Positions 1-8,255 of a DNA stretch of 64,000 nt are shown one piece after another. Origin of the DNA: CAWDVB01 sp963824105. Lineage in GTDB: Bacteria > Actinomycetota > Actinomycetes > Propionibacteriales > Nocardioidaceae. Location of the stretch: NCBI GenBank assembly GCA_963824105.1, contig CAWGNN010000009.1, positions 584,980 through 648,979 of the forward strand, given 5' to 3'. The notes beneath the pieces were generated by a model that did not search any database, was not told the origin of the DNA, and worked only from the letters and a program-made list of their open reading frames with translations. The translations under genes and the position numbers were made by a program. Every line of letters begins with the position of its first letter. Position 1 is the first letter of the stretch.

Positions 1-379
1 GCCGCACGACGACACCGTCGGGAAGGCCGACCTCGACGCCCAGCTGTGCCGCCTCGCCCACCATCACTGTCTCGGCCTCCTCGGGTGCGAACCCGTGGGC
101 GATCAGGTGGTCGGGCAGGTCGGGGGGTGCATCGTGACCGCGAGTCTTCCACTCGACCTCCGCGACGTCGGTGGCGTCCCGGAAGTGCGCGACGGCCTGT
201 TCGATGAGCTCGTCGAGGGCCGCGCCCTCGAGACCAGCCAGATGCTGGTAGCCGACGAAGCCGGACATGCCGTCGAAGACGGCGAGCCAGAGCGGCCCGA
301 GCCGGGTGGTGGAGTGAGCGCCGACGGTCTCGACTTCTCCTCGGAGCTGCCGATCGTAGGCCTGGAGCATCGTCGTCAC
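1..379 (-). CDS. GNAT-family N-acetyltransferase, N-terminal part (cut by window edge)
   Basis: The reverse strand is open from a GTG at 379 to the left edge, giving about 126 residues and no stop. Late in the visible part are the runs WKTRGHDAPPDLPDHL and GFAPEEAETVMVG, which I recognise from the linker of actinobacterial GNAT proteins that precedes the acetyl-CoA domain; that domain would lie outside the window. The start could instead be ATG at 370, nine bases further in. It lies downstream of mshC on the same strand, separated by a dispersed palindromic repeat, so cotranscription is doubtful. Substrate unknown. Confidence 0.65.
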   Translation of the reverse strand, partial: MTTMLQAYDRQLRGEVETVGAHSTTRLGPLWLAVFDGMSGFVGYQHLAGLEGAALDELIEQAVAHFRDATDVAEVEWKTRGHDAPPDLPDHLIAHGFAPEEAETVMVGEAAQLGVEVGLPDGVVVR

Positions 380-418
380 GGACCGCAGGCTAGTGCCCTC
401 AAAGGGGATACGTCTCCC

Positions 419-471
419 GGTTTCTCGATGGTCTCGCTACGCCCGGCTCGGCCGGGCTCCTGAACCACCGG
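419..471. repeat. Dispersed palindromic repeat between mshC and the GNAT gene
   Basis: The 53-bp segment contains a 7-bp stem GCCCGGC / GCCGGGC (441-447, 451-457) around TCG, and opens and closes with GGTT/AACC. The string read on the minus strand (GGTTCAGGAGCCC then AGCGAGACCATCGAGAAACC) matches my memory of short interspersed repeats in Nocardioides and relatives. It sits just past the mshC stop codon and could act as a bidirectional terminator. Confidence 0.6.
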
Positions 472-473
472 TA

Positions 474-1619
474 TCAGGCGGCGTGGAGCTTGAGCAGGTC
501 GAGGAAGGTGTCGGCAGCCGCGCCGCCCTCGGTCAGGGCGATCTCCAGAGCCTTCGGCACGTCGAGCTCGGCGAGCAGAGCGTCCAGCACACCGTGGTGC
601 AGCTCTTCGTGCTCACCGGGTGCAGCGTCGCGGACCCGCTGCAGCAAGTCGGCGGTCTTGTCGAAGTTGCCGTCGACGCAGTCCCAGGCGACGTCCCATG
701 GGCGGTTCAGCAGGCCGAGCCGGAGCACCGAGCCGGAGTACCGGTCGAGCAGGTCCGAGACGAGCATCAGGTTCCCCGTCGACTTCGCCATCTTGGCGCC
801 GGCCAGGCGCACCTCGCCGATGTGCGCCACGGCGCGGGCGTACGGCGTGACGCCGGTGGCTGCCTCGACCATGGCGGCCTGGTAGGCATGATGGGGGAAG
901 GTGAGGTCCGCGCCACCGACAAGGACGTCGACGCTGCTGCCCAACGTGGACAGCGACATGGCGGCGCACTCGGCGTGCCAGCCGGGGCGGCCCCAGCCCC
1001 ACGGGCTCGGCCAGGCCGGGTCACCCTCGGGCGACGGTCGCCAGACTGCGACATCGAAGTCGTCCTCGCGGCCGGGGAAGTGCTCCTGGTCGCCGTACTC
1101 CTGCGACAGCCGCATCGCCGCGTCACGGTCCAAGCCCGTGGCCGAGGGGACACCGCCGCCACGGAAGTAGACGAACCCGTCGGCCTCGTAGGCCGCGCCG
1201 TTGGCCAGCAGTGCGGTGGCCAGTTGCTGCACCTCGGTGATGAAGGACCGGGCGTGCGGGGAGTGCTGAGGCCGTGCGACACCCAGCGCGGTCATGTCAC
1301 GCTCGAACAGGAACTCCTGCGTGACGCCGAGCTCGTCGTAGGGGAGTCCACGCTCCTGGGCGGCGTGGGTGAGGACGTCATCGACGTCGGTGACGTTGCG
1401 ACAGACGACGGCGGGGCTGCCGGGATGCCCACCCAAGGTGGCGATGAGGTCCGCCCACACGAAGGTCGAGGCGTGGCCCAGGTGGGTGACGTCGTAGGGG
1501 GTGATGCCGCAGACGTACATCCGCAGCGGGCCCACCGGCACGATGTGCTGACCCGCGATGGTCAGAGGCCGTGGCGTGGCCAGGTGGGTGGGGTAGCGGC
1601 TCGAGGTCGTCAACGGCAT
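474..1619 (-). CDS. mshC: Cysteine:1-D-myo-inosityl 2-amino-2-deoxy-alpha-D-glucopyranoside ligase (mycothiol synthesis)
   Basis: MshC joins cysteine to GlcN-inositol using ATP, the penultimate step of mycothiol synthesis, in the cytoplasm. The 381-residue protein is a class I cysteinyl-tRNA-synthetase paralogue. CGITPYD at 37-43 holds a zinc-ligand Cys, HLGHA at 46-50 is the HIGH motif, GWHAEC and FPHH supply the remaining zinc ligands, and KMAKS replaces the usual KMSKS. It is shorter than the ~410 residues I recall for mycobacterial MshC, mostly from a compact N-terminus. ATG at 1619 starts the protein 36 residues before the first core motif. Two other mycothiol genes (mshB, mycoredoxin) lie elsewhere in the window. 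Confidence 0.93.
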   Translation of the reverse strand: MPLTTSSRYPTHLATPRPLTIAGQHIVPVGPLRMYVCGITPYDVTHLGHASTFVWADLIATLGGHPGSPAVVCRNVTDVDDVLTHAAQERGLPYDELGVTQEFLFERDMTALGVARPQHSPHARSFITEVQQLATALLANGAAYEADGFVYFRGGGVPSATGLDRDAAMRLSQEYGDQEHFPGREDDFDVAVWRPSPEGDPAWPSPWGWGRPGWHAECAAMSLSTLGSSVDVLVGGADLTFPHHAYQAAMVEAATGVTPYARAVAHIGEVRLAGAKMAKSTGNLMLVSDLLDRYSGSVLRLGLLNRPWDVAWDCVDGNFDKTADLLQRVRDAAPGEHEELHHGVLDALLAELDVPKALEIALTEGGAAADTFLDLLKLHAA

Positions 1620-1689
1620 AGCACCGATGATGTCTCATCAAAGGCGGTGGCTGACACCCCGTCCAGGTAACAGCCCGGTGGAGATCGGC

Positions 1690-2409
1690 TCAGGTCGCAC
1701 CGAGGAAGCGGGCGGGCGCCATCTCCTCATGCGCTCGAGTGCCGTCCTTGCTCACTCGGAAGGCATGGGCATCGGGCCGCTCGCTGAGCACCGATTCGAG
1801 TTTCCCGTCGCGCCAGAGCAGCGCGCAGTAGTCCTGGGCCGCGTAGCCGTCGCCGAGGTCACCGGACTCCACCATCCTCAGGTAGGACGGCCGACGATCC
1901 TCCTCCCCGTCGTAGTGCGGACAAGCCGAGCCAGGAAGGAAGCCGAGTCCGTCGGAGAGCGGTGCGAGTGGCCCGAAGGAGTCGGTGACCGAGCCCTCGA
2001 ACCAGCAGTTCATCCCCGCCGAGATCCCGGCCAGGATGGTCCCCTGGGCGGCCGCCTGACGGAGCAGGTCGGGGAGGCCGTGCAGCCGCCAGATGGCGAG
2101 CAGGTTCGCCGTCGAGCCGCCTCCGACGTAGACCACGTCCATCTCCAGGACATGTGCCGGGTCGGCTGTGAGGTTGTGAATCCGATCGTCGACGCGCCCG
2201 AAGAGGCTGAGTATGTGCGTCTCGGCACGACCCGCGAACGAGTCCTGGAACAGCATCATGTAGCCGCGGTCGTCGCCGCTGGCCGTTGGAACGAAGCAGA
2301 CCTTCGGACGGTCCTTTCCGGTCATCGCCAGGAGGTACTCGTCGAGCAGCGACTCCCCCTCCGTCATGGAGAAACCGCCGCCACCGAGCGCCAGGATCGT
2401 GCCGTGCAT
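1690..2409 (-). CDS. Peptidase E-like protein (S51 family)
   Basis: The 239-residue protein has the Rossmann-like S51 fold. It opens with ILALGGGGFS, has a VYVGGGSTANLL loop, and carries the nucleophile elbow GISAGMNCW with the catalytic Ser. Family members are cytoplasmic serine peptidases that cleave N-terminal Asp dipeptides; some relatives are cyanophycinases, but the length fits peptidase E. It lies downstream of the antiporter gene on the same strand across a 130-bp gap with a 9-bp tandem repeat. No signal peptide or membrane segment is seen. Confidence 0.8.
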   Translation of the reverse strand: MHGTILALGGGGFSMTEGESLLDEYLLAMTGKDRPKVCFVPTASGDDRGYMMLFQDSFAGRAETHILSLFGRVDDRIHNLTADPAHVLEMDVVYVGGGSTANLLAIWRLHGLPDLLRQAAAQGTILAGISAGMNCWFEGSVTDSFGPLAPLSDGLGFLPGSACPHYDGEEDRRPSYLRMVESGDLGDGYAAQDYCALLWRDGKLESVLSERPDAHAFRVSKDGTRAHEEMAPARFLGAT

Positions 2410-2494
2410 GGCCCGAGGTTAGCCCGGCGAGCGAGAATCGTCGCGTCGAGTCGGTGAGTACTTGCGTATCGATTCGGTAAGGCCGTGAGTTTCG

Positions 2495-2534
2495 GTGAGC
2501 CCGTGAGGCCCGTGAGGCCCGTGAGGCCCGTGAG
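2495..2534. repeat. Short tandem repeat, 9-bp unit GTGAGGCCC
   Basis: Three perfect copies of GTGAGGCCC occupy 2503-2529, flanked by a partial GTGAGCCC at 2495 and GTGAG at 2530. The array lies just past the antiporter stop codon and before the peptidase E start. The unit is a multiple of three but no gene covers it. Confidence 0.9.
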
Positions 2535-2539
2535 CGAGG

Positions 2540-3784
2540 TCACGCTCCGGTAGTCCCGCCTCGGCGCCGCTCCTTGCGGCGCCGAGTGACCGCCGGGAGC
2601 CTGCCGTACCAGGCCGGCACCTCGCGCTCATCGTCGAACCAACGGGCCACCACGATGTCGGTGGACGAGTGGGCGAGAATGCTCATCACGATCGTGAGCG
2701 CGACGAGGTGGAAGATCACGTCGGATCCCGGTGCACCGGACTCCAGCACCAGCAGTCCGTAGACGACGCTCGCGAAGCCCTTGGGGCCGAACCACATCGC
2801 GGCGACCTGCTCGCGGCCGGACAGCTTCGACCCGATGAACGAGAGGGCCAGCGCGACCGGTCTGGCGATGATCAGGGCGAGGGCGGCGAAGGCCCACCCG
2901 GTCCACGGGATCTCGGCGAGGAACGTCGGGCTGATCAGCGCACCGAAGACCAGGAGGGCCGCCAGCTTGAGGAGCTCGGCGACCAGCTCACCGAACGGCT
3001 CGAAGGCGCGCTTCTGGCGCCCTCCGAAAGTGGCCACGGTGATGCCCGCGGCGAACGCCGCGAGGTAGAGGTTGCCGTGGAGGCCGGTCGCCAGCGCGAA
3101 CACCAGCAGTCCGATCGCCACACCGTTCAGTGGCTCGTAGGCGGTCGAGGCTTCGAAGTACTTGGTGCGCTCCAGCCGGATGGAGATGTAGGGCACGGCG
3201 ACCCCGATGGCCACGCCGAGCAGCAGCTCGTACCCGATCTTGACCAGGTGGAAGTCCTCATGGCCCTGGACGAGCTCCAAGAAGATCAGCACGAACGGCA
3301 GCGCGATCCCGTCGTTCATTCCGGACTCGACATTGAGCAGATGACGGAGCCGGCGCGGCACCCTGTCGTTGCCCACCAACGCGGAAGCGAAGACCGGGTC
3401 GGTCGGCGAGAGGATCGCGCCGATGAGCAGCGACGCCGGCCAGGAGAGTCCGGCGACGTAGTGCGCCGCCACCGCGGTGACGATCAGGGTGAGCGGCATG
3501 CCGAGGAACAGCGCCCGACCCGGCAGCGCTGCCGCCCTGCGCAGGTCATCCCAGCCGACGCGCATGCCGTCGGTGAAGAGCACCGCGAAGAGTGCGAGGT
3601 TGGCCAGCTCGCGGACGACGCTGTCCTGGGACGACAGGGGGATGATGCCGGTCATTCCCTCGCCGAGGATGAACCCTGCGACGAGGAAGAGCGCGGCCGT
3701 GGACAGGATCGTGCGGTGGGCCAAGGAAGACACCAGCGTGGCCAGGAGCAAGAGCAGTGCGAAGGACAGCAGCAGCGTCTGCAT
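2540..3784 (-). CDS. Monovalent cation:proton antiporter (CPA1/NhaP type)
   Basis: The 414-residue integral membrane protein has about twelve hydrophobic segments. SPTDPVFASALV and, 20 residues later, LNVESGMNDGIALP are the CPA1 core; the Asn-Asp pair is the expected ion-binding site in the crossed helices. Family members exchange Na+ or K+ for H+ and control pH and salt. I start it at ATG 3784 because TGAGGAG lies 5 nt upstream and the hydrophobic helix begins at once; the open frame extends 192 bases upstream but that extension is polar and proline-rich. It is divergent from the ABC exporter. A C-terminal Arg-rich tail is present. Confidence 0.88.
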   Translation of the reverse strand: MQTLLLSFALLLLLATLVSSLAHRTILSTAALFLVAGFILGEGMTGIIPLSSQDSVVRELANLALFAVLFTDGMRVGWDDLRRAAALPGRALFLGMPLTLIVTAVAAHYVAGLSWPASLLIGAILSPTDPVFASALVGNDRVPRRLRHLLNVESGMNDGIALPFVLIFLELVQGHEDFHLVKIGYELLLGVAIGVAVPYISIRLERTKYFEASTAYEPLNGVAIGLLVFALATGLHGNLYLAAFAAGITVATFGGRQKRAFEPFGELVAELLKLAALLVFGALISPTFLAEIPWTGWAFAALALIIARPVALALSFIGSKLSGREQVAAMWFGPKGFASVVYGLLVLESGAPGSDVIFHLVALTIVMSILAHSSTDIVVARWFDDEREVPAWYGRLPAVTRRRKERRRGGTTGA

Positions 3785-3941
3785 CGGACTCCTCAAGGGG
3801 CGCTCGGCCGGCAGCACGATCCAACCATGATTCGGGAGGACCGGGCGGTGAGCCTGCCGGCAGGCGTTCTGAGTCGGGGCTATCGCCCCTGCCGCCGCCG
3901 AACTGGCATGCTCAATGCTGGTGAGTCGGCGAGGAGACGAG

Positions 3942-4844
3942 ATGACGCAGGCGATCGAGGTCACAGACCTCCACAAGACCTACGGCGGCAAGGCGGCGGT
4001 CGACGGGGTGTCGTTCTCGGTGCACACCGGGGAGTTCTTCGGGATCCTCGGCCCGAACGGCGCCGGGAAGACGACCGCCCTCGAGATCGTCGAAGGGCTG
4101 CGCCACGCCGACTCCGGCGAGGTCCGGCTGCTCGGAGAGAAGCCGAGCACCGGCAACCACGACCTACTGCGGCGCATCGGAGTCCAGCTGCAGACCTCGG
4201 CGTTCTTCGAGCGGCTCACCGCCCGGGAGCAGATCCGCACCTTCGGGATGCTCTACCGACTCTCCCCGCGCCAGGCCGACGAATGGCTCGACCGGGTCGG
4301 TCTCGCCGACAGCGCCGACGTGCGCACCGAAGCACTCTCCGGCGGACAGCTTCAGCGACTGGCGATTGCCTGCGCCCTGGTCCACGAGCCCGAGCTGGTC
4401 TTCCTCGACGAGCCGACCGCCGCACTCGACCCGCAGGCTCGGCGCAACCTCTGGGACCTGCTGCGCTCCCTCAACGAGGTCGGCCGGACCGTCGTGATCA
4501 CCACGCATTACATGGACGAAGCGGAGACGCTGTGCGACCGGGTGGCGATCATGGACGAGGGCAGGATCCTCGAGCTCGACTCGCCTGCGGCCCTGATCCG
4601 TCAGCTCGACGCGCCGGTCCGGATCAGTCTCCCGGGGTCGGCTCTGGACACCAGGGTGGTGGAGACGCTGCCGGGAGTCGATGGGGTCGAGGCCGACGAG
4701 GCCGGCGTGGTCCTCACCACGCGGGCCCCGGAGCTGATTCTCACTGAACTTGCCACCCGGGGGGTGCTCGCGGGGATGCAGGTCAAGGGCGCCACCCTCG
4801 AGGACGTCTTCCTCGACCTCACCGGAAGGGCGTATCGGGGATGA
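3942..4844 (+). CDS. ABC-2 type transporter, ATP-binding protein
   Basis: The 300-residue nucleotide-binding subunit has Walker A GPNGAGKTT, signature LSGGQLQRLA, Walker B LVFLDEPTAALD and the H-loop VITTHYMDEAE. The C-terminal ~80 residues match the accessory domain of DrrA/CcmA-like exporters. ATG 3942 follows GAGGAG by 5 nt; an upstream GTG/ATG extension is possible but lacks a ribosome site. Its last four bases overlap the permease start (ATGA), so the pair is translationally coupled. Drug, lipid or polysaccharide export are all possible; substrate unknown. Confidence 0.92.
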   Translation: MTQAIEVTDLHKTYGGKAAVDGVSFSVHTGEFFGILGPNGAGKTTALEIVEGLRHADSGEVRLLGEKPSTGNHDLLRRIGVQLQTSAFFERLTAREQIRTFGMLYRLSPRQADEWLDRVGLADSADVRTEALSGGQLQRLAIACALVHEPELVFLDEPTAALDPQARRNLWDLLRSLNEVGRTVVITTHYMDEAETLCDRVAIMDEGRILELDSPAALIRQLDAPVRISLPGSALDTRVVETLPGVDGVEADEAGVVLTTRAPELILTELATRGVLAGMQVKGATLEDVFLDLTGRAYRG

Positions 4845-5902
4845 GAGAGTTCTGGGGCATCGCGATCGCTCTTCTCAAGGGCTTCCTGCGGGACCGTTCG
4901 GCGGTCTTCTTCTCGATCCTGTTCCCATTGATGTTCCTGGTGCTGTTCGGCGGGATCTTCAGTGGCCAGGGGGTGACCAAGATCGATGTGGTCCAGGTCG
5001 GCGCGGTCCCGCTGTTCGACAACCTGCCGGCCCCGGCCCGCACGGCGCTGGAGGAGACCTTCTCCATCACACGGGACGACAGCCTCGACTCGGCCATTGC
5101 GACCGTGCGCAAGGGCAATGCCGATGTCGCCGTCGAGATGCAGGGGAACACCCTGGTGGCGCACTACACCCAGACCGATCCGGCCAAGGCCGGCATCGTC
5201 CAGGGGACACTGAGCTCTCTCGTCGACGGCGCGAACGTGGCGCTGTCCGGAGCCCCGCCGACCTACTCGTTCCGGTCCCAGAGCGTCGAGGACGACTCGT
5301 TGAAGGCGATCCAGTTCGTCACACCGGGGCTGCTCGGCTGGGCGATCGCCATGGGAGCGGCTATCGGGGCTGCTTCCACCATCCAGCAGTGGCGGACCAC
5401 CGGGCTGTTGCGCCGGATCCAGCTGTCGCCTGCCCCCGCCGCCGCCGCGGTCGCGGCCCGGACGGTCACCTCGGTGGCGATCGCCCTGGCTCAGGTCGCG
5501 GTCTTCCTCGGCGTGGGAACGGTGTTCTTCGGGCTGACCTTGACCGGGTCCTGGTGGATGTCGATCCCGCTGGTGCTCTGCGCGACGCTCTCCTTCCTGG
5601 CCCTCGGCATTCTGGCCGGCGCGCTGACGAGCACCCAGGAAGGGGCTATCAACCTCGCCAATATCATCGTCCTGCCGATGGCCTTCCTCTCCGGCTCCTT
5701 CTTCTCCCTCGAGGGAGCGCCCGGCTGGCTGCAGGCGATCTCGAAGCTGATGCCGCTGCGCCACCTGAACGACGCGATGCTGAACGTCATGGTGCGGGGG
5801 CAAGGGCCGGAGTCTTCCGTCGCGCCGATGCTCCTCCTCCTCGGCGTGGGGGCGGCCTTCGGCCTTGTGGCGGCCCTGGTCTTCCGCCGGCGGGCTGCCT
5901 AG
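4841..5902 (+). CDS. ABC-2 type transporter, permease
   Basis: This is the membrane partner of the preceding ATPase, 353 residues. One membrane segment follows the N-terminus (FFSILFPLMFLVLFGG). A soluble region of about 140 residues comes next, presumably extracytoplasmic, then five hydrophobic segments including GLLGWAIAMGAA and IIVLPMAFLSGSFFSLEGAP, the latter close to the ABC-2 family signature. This is the usual ABC2_membrane_3 layout. It ends 25 bp from the convergent efeU gene. Confidence 0.9.
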   Translation: MREFWGIAIALLKGFLRDRSAVFFSILFPLMFLVLFGGIFSGQGVTKIDVVQVGAVPLFDNLPAPARTALEETFSITRDDSLDSAIATVRKGNADVAVEMQGNTLVAHYTQTDPAKAGIVQGTLSSLVDGANVALSGAPPTYSFRSQSVEDDSLKAIQFVTPGLLGWAIAMGAAIGAASTIQQWRTTGLLRRIQLSPAPAAAAVAARTVTSVAIALAQVAVFLGVGTVFFGLTLTGSWWMSIPLVLCATLSFLALGILAGALTSTQEGAINLANIIVLPMAFLSGSFFSLEGAPGWLQAISKLMPLRHLNDAMLNVMVRGQGPESSVAPMLLLLGVGAAFGLVAALVFRRRAA

Positions 5903-5927
5903 CAAAGGCTCGCGCTGCGGGGAGCCG

Positions 5928-6782
5928 TCAGGCCACCGGCTCCGGCTGCTTCGGGGCGGGAGCGTCGTGCTTTCGGGACACCACCCGCCAGAACAGCGTC
6001 ATGGCCGGGATCGTGTAGAGCATCCAGCCGATGCCTTCCAGCACCGTCGTGGCGGGGGAGAAGTTGAAGACGCCCTTGAGCAGCGCGCCGTACCAGCTAC
6101 CCGGCGGGATCGCCGAGGACACATTGAAGAGGAGGGTGTCCTCTCCGGGCAGCAGGCCGCCCTCCTGCAGGTCGTGGATGCCGTACGACAGCACACCTGC
6201 GGCCACCAGGATGAGGAAGACGCCGGTCCACTTGAAGAAGACGCTGAGGTTGATACGCAGGGAGCCTCGGTAGATCAGGAACCCGATCAGCACCGCGAGG
6301 CCCAGGCCCACCAGCGCCCCCACGAGGGCTTGCCACTCCGAGCCGGATCCACTGGTGGTCGCCTGCGTCGCCGCCCAGATGAACAGCGCCGTCTCCAGCC
6401 CCTCGCGTCCGACAGCGAGCAGCGCGGTGAGCACGAGAGCCATGCCGCCCCGCTCGGCTGCCGCGTCGACCCGGCCGCGGAGCTCCGCGCCCATGCCCCG
6501 GGCGGCGCGGGCCATCCAGAAGATCATCCAGGTGACGAAGACGACGGCGAGCACCGAGAGGCTGCCCGCGATGGCGTCCTGCGTCGTGGACGCGAGATTC
6601 GCCGGGCCCCAGGTCAGCACGGCGCCGAAGGCCAGGCTCACGCCTATCGCCAGGCCCACGCCCACCCAGATCCGGGGGATGAGATGCCGCCGGTCGGTGC
6701 GCACCAGATAGGCGATCAGGATGCTCACGACAAGCGCGGCTTCCAGGCCCTCCCGCAGGCCGATCAGCAGGTTCGCGAGCAT
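5928..6782 (-). CDS. efeU: High-affinity iron permease, FTR1/EfeU family
   Basis: The 284-residue membrane protein has about seven helices. Two REGLE motifs, REGLEAAL (residues 10-17) and REGLETALF in the middle helix, are the REXXE iron-binding pairs of FTR1/EfeU permeases. EfeU normally moves ferric iron after delivery by EfeO and EfeB; neither partner gene follows here, because the ABC permease gene converges 25 bp downstream. ATG 6782 is preceded by GAGAGGGAC. An iron-box palindrome at 6870-6888 argues for repression by an IdeR/DtxR protein when iron is plentiful. Confidence 0.92.
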   Translation of the reverse strand: MLANLLIGLREGLEAALVVSILIAYLVRTDRRHLIPRIWVGVGLAIGVSLAFGAVLTWGPANLASTTQDAIAGSLSVLAVVFVTWMIFWMARAARGMGAELRGRVDAAAERGGMALVLTALLAVGREGLETALFIWAATQATTSGSGSEWQALVGALVGLGLAVLIGFLIYRGSLRINLSVFFKWTGVFLILVAAGVLSYGIHDLQEGGLLPGEDTLLFNVSSAIPPGSWYGALLKGVFNFSPATTVLEGIGWMLYTIPAMTLFWRVVSRKHDAPAPKQPEPVA

Positions 6783-6869
6783 GTCCCTCTCCCGGTTCGA
6801 GTGCGGTCCGACGGCCGACCGTCTGACAGTAGGCCAGACACCTTCCCGATTGTCCAGACATCAGTCGAG

Positions 6870-6888
6870 TTAGGCAAGCCTTACCTAA
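6870..6888 (-). promoter_or_regulatory. IdeR/DtxR iron box upstream of efeU
   Basis: The 19-bp palindrome TTAGGCAAGCCTTACCTAA matches the DtxR/IdeR consensus TTAGGTTAGSCTAACCTAA at 16 of 19 positions, counted by eye. It lies 88 bp before the efeU start and 2 bp beyond the stop codon of the upstream hydrolase gene, where it could cover an efeU promoter. Confidence 0.85.
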
Positions 6889-6890
6889 AG

Positions 6891-7610
6891 TTACGCCGAC
6901 GTCACGCCTTTCGCAATCCCGCTGAGGAGAGCGGCCAGGTCGGCCGGACGCGACCACATCGGCCAGTGGCTGGTGGGCAGATCCAGCCAGGTCAGCTTGG
7001 TCAGAGTGCCCAGCTCCGCCAGCCACGGCTCGCCGCCGGCCAACGCTCTCTGGAACTCCGCGGCCGGCCACGCGGTGCAGATCACTGTGCTCGGCAGGTC
7101 CCGGCGACCCACGTTGCCCAAGGCCGGCGCTTCTCGGATCGTCCCACCTGGCTGAGGTATTGCCCGCTCGCGGAAGGTCGCCAACTGCTCGGCAGAGAGC
7201 CCGTCCAGGCTCTCCCGCTCGGCCAGCTCCTCGGGCGACCACAACGCCAGCTCGACCTCGGCGAACTCCGGATTGATGGCGTCTGCCCCGGGGATGGTGT
7301 CGACGTAGACCATCGCCGCGATCCGGTCGGGTATGCGGTCGCTGGCGGCGTAGCCGGAAACGCTCGCCCCGCTGTGGACCGCGAGGACTGCCGGTGAGCC
7401 CGCAGCATCGGCGGCAGCCTCGACTGCAGCGCAGATGGTGTCGACGTGGTCCTCGAGCGTGATGCCGGACCGGTCTGTCGCCACCGAGTCCAGCCCGGGC
7501 AGTGTCACCGCGGCCACGTGCAGTCCCTCGTCACGGAGCTGCCCCGCGACCTCGTCCCACGCCCACGCACCCAGCCAGAAGCCGGGGACCAGCACGATCG
7601 GTGTCGTCAT
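6891..7610 (-). CDS. Alpha/beta hydrolase
   Basis: The 239-residue soluble hydrolase opens with IVLVPGFWLGAWAWDEVA, the oxyanion-hole region of alpha/beta hydrolases. AVHSGAS around residue 77 is the nucleophile elbow, with the Ser in an unusual HSG context. TSHWPMWSRP near the C-terminus supplies the catalytic His. It resembles the pyrethroid-hydrolase/methylesterase-like branch common in actinomycetes; the natural substrate cannot be read. It lies upstream of efeU on the same strand, but the iron box between them suggests separate control. Confidence 0.8.
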   Translation of the reverse strand: MTTPIVLVPGFWLGAWAWDEVAGQLRDEGLHVAAVTLPGLDSVATDRSGITLEDHVDTICAAVEAAADAAGSPAVLAVHSGASVSGYAASDRIPDRIAAMVYVDTIPGADAINPEFAEVELALWSPEELAERESLDGLSAEQLATFRERAIPQPGGTIREAPALGNVGRRDLPSTVICTAWPAAEFQRALAGGEPWLAELGTLTKLTWLDLPTSHWPMWSRPADLAALLSGIAKGVTSA

Positions 7611-7793
7611 CCCCCCACGGTACGAGGCTCAGGTCCTCACCTGGGTGAGCTCGCGGTCCTGTGATCGCTGGGATTCGGGCAAATCGGGTTCTTCCGGGCC
7701 CTCCACGCCGGCCTTCCCCTCAAGGTGTTGGTCCGGTCGGGGTCGGACCTTCGGTCCTGACGCTCGTGGCCTGTTGCTTGCGACACTGAGGAG
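7611..7793. other. Divergent intergenic region before the V-ATPase operon
   Basis: These 183 bp separate the hydrolase gene from the ATPase operon and must hold the operon promoter. I see an imperfect inverted repeat near 7729-7748 (GGTCCG / CGGACC) but no convincing -35/-10 pair. Confidence 0.4.
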
Positions 7794-8255
7794 GTGCCGA
7801 GCAGCCGCGATCTGCTGCAGAGATTCCGTCCCGCCGGAACACCGGGCTCAGCGACAGCGCCGGGAGTGCCGGCAGACCGGCACGCCCAGGCGCAGGCCGA
7901 GCTCGCGTCGGTCCTGGCGGCCTTCTCCTCCGTCGCGGCCGAGTGCGACCGCGTCCGCAGGGAGGGAGACGCCGACGCCGAACGGATCCAGCGCGAGGGC
8001 CGGGAACGCTCGCTCGCCGTCGTGTCCACGGCTCGACAGGAGGCCGTCGCTGAGCGCGAAGAGGTGATCGCGCGAGGACGTCGCGATGCCGACAGCGCCG
8101 CGGAGCAGGCGATGCGGGAAGCCCACGAGACCGCGAACCTGATCGAGCAGACAGCGGCGGACCGTTACGACGACGATCTGGCTCAGATCGTTGCGGCTGT
8201 GCGGGCGACGCTGCACGAGATGGCGGACGCCTCGGAACAAGAGGACTCGACGTGA
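7794..8255 (+). CDS. V/A-type ATPase peripheral-stalk subunit G/H-like
   Basis: The 153-residue protein is dominated by a long charged helix (about residues 30-125, rich in Arg, Glu and Ala), as expected for the stalk subunit that pairs with subunit E to hold the catalytic head. It is the first gene of the ATPase operon and overlaps the C-subunit start by four bases (GTGA). GTG 7794 directly abuts GAGGAG, too close for ideal initiation, so the true start is uncertain. The assignment rests on position and coiled coil, not on a sequence signature. Confidence 0.7.
   Translation: MPSSRDLLQRFRPAGTPGSATAPGVPADRHAQAQAELASVLAAFSSVAAECDRVRREGDADAERIQREGRERSLAVVSTARQEAVAEREEVIARGRRDADSAAEQAMREAHETANLIEQTAADRYDDDLAQIVAAVRATLHEMADASEQEDST

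Noticed and set aside
2669..4747. A 692-codon open frame on the plus strand across the antiporter and ABC genes
   Set aside because: It is antisense to the antiporter and out of frame with the ABC ATPase, both with clear motifs; its product is Arg/Gln/Gly-rich with no domain. High GC keeps such frames open.
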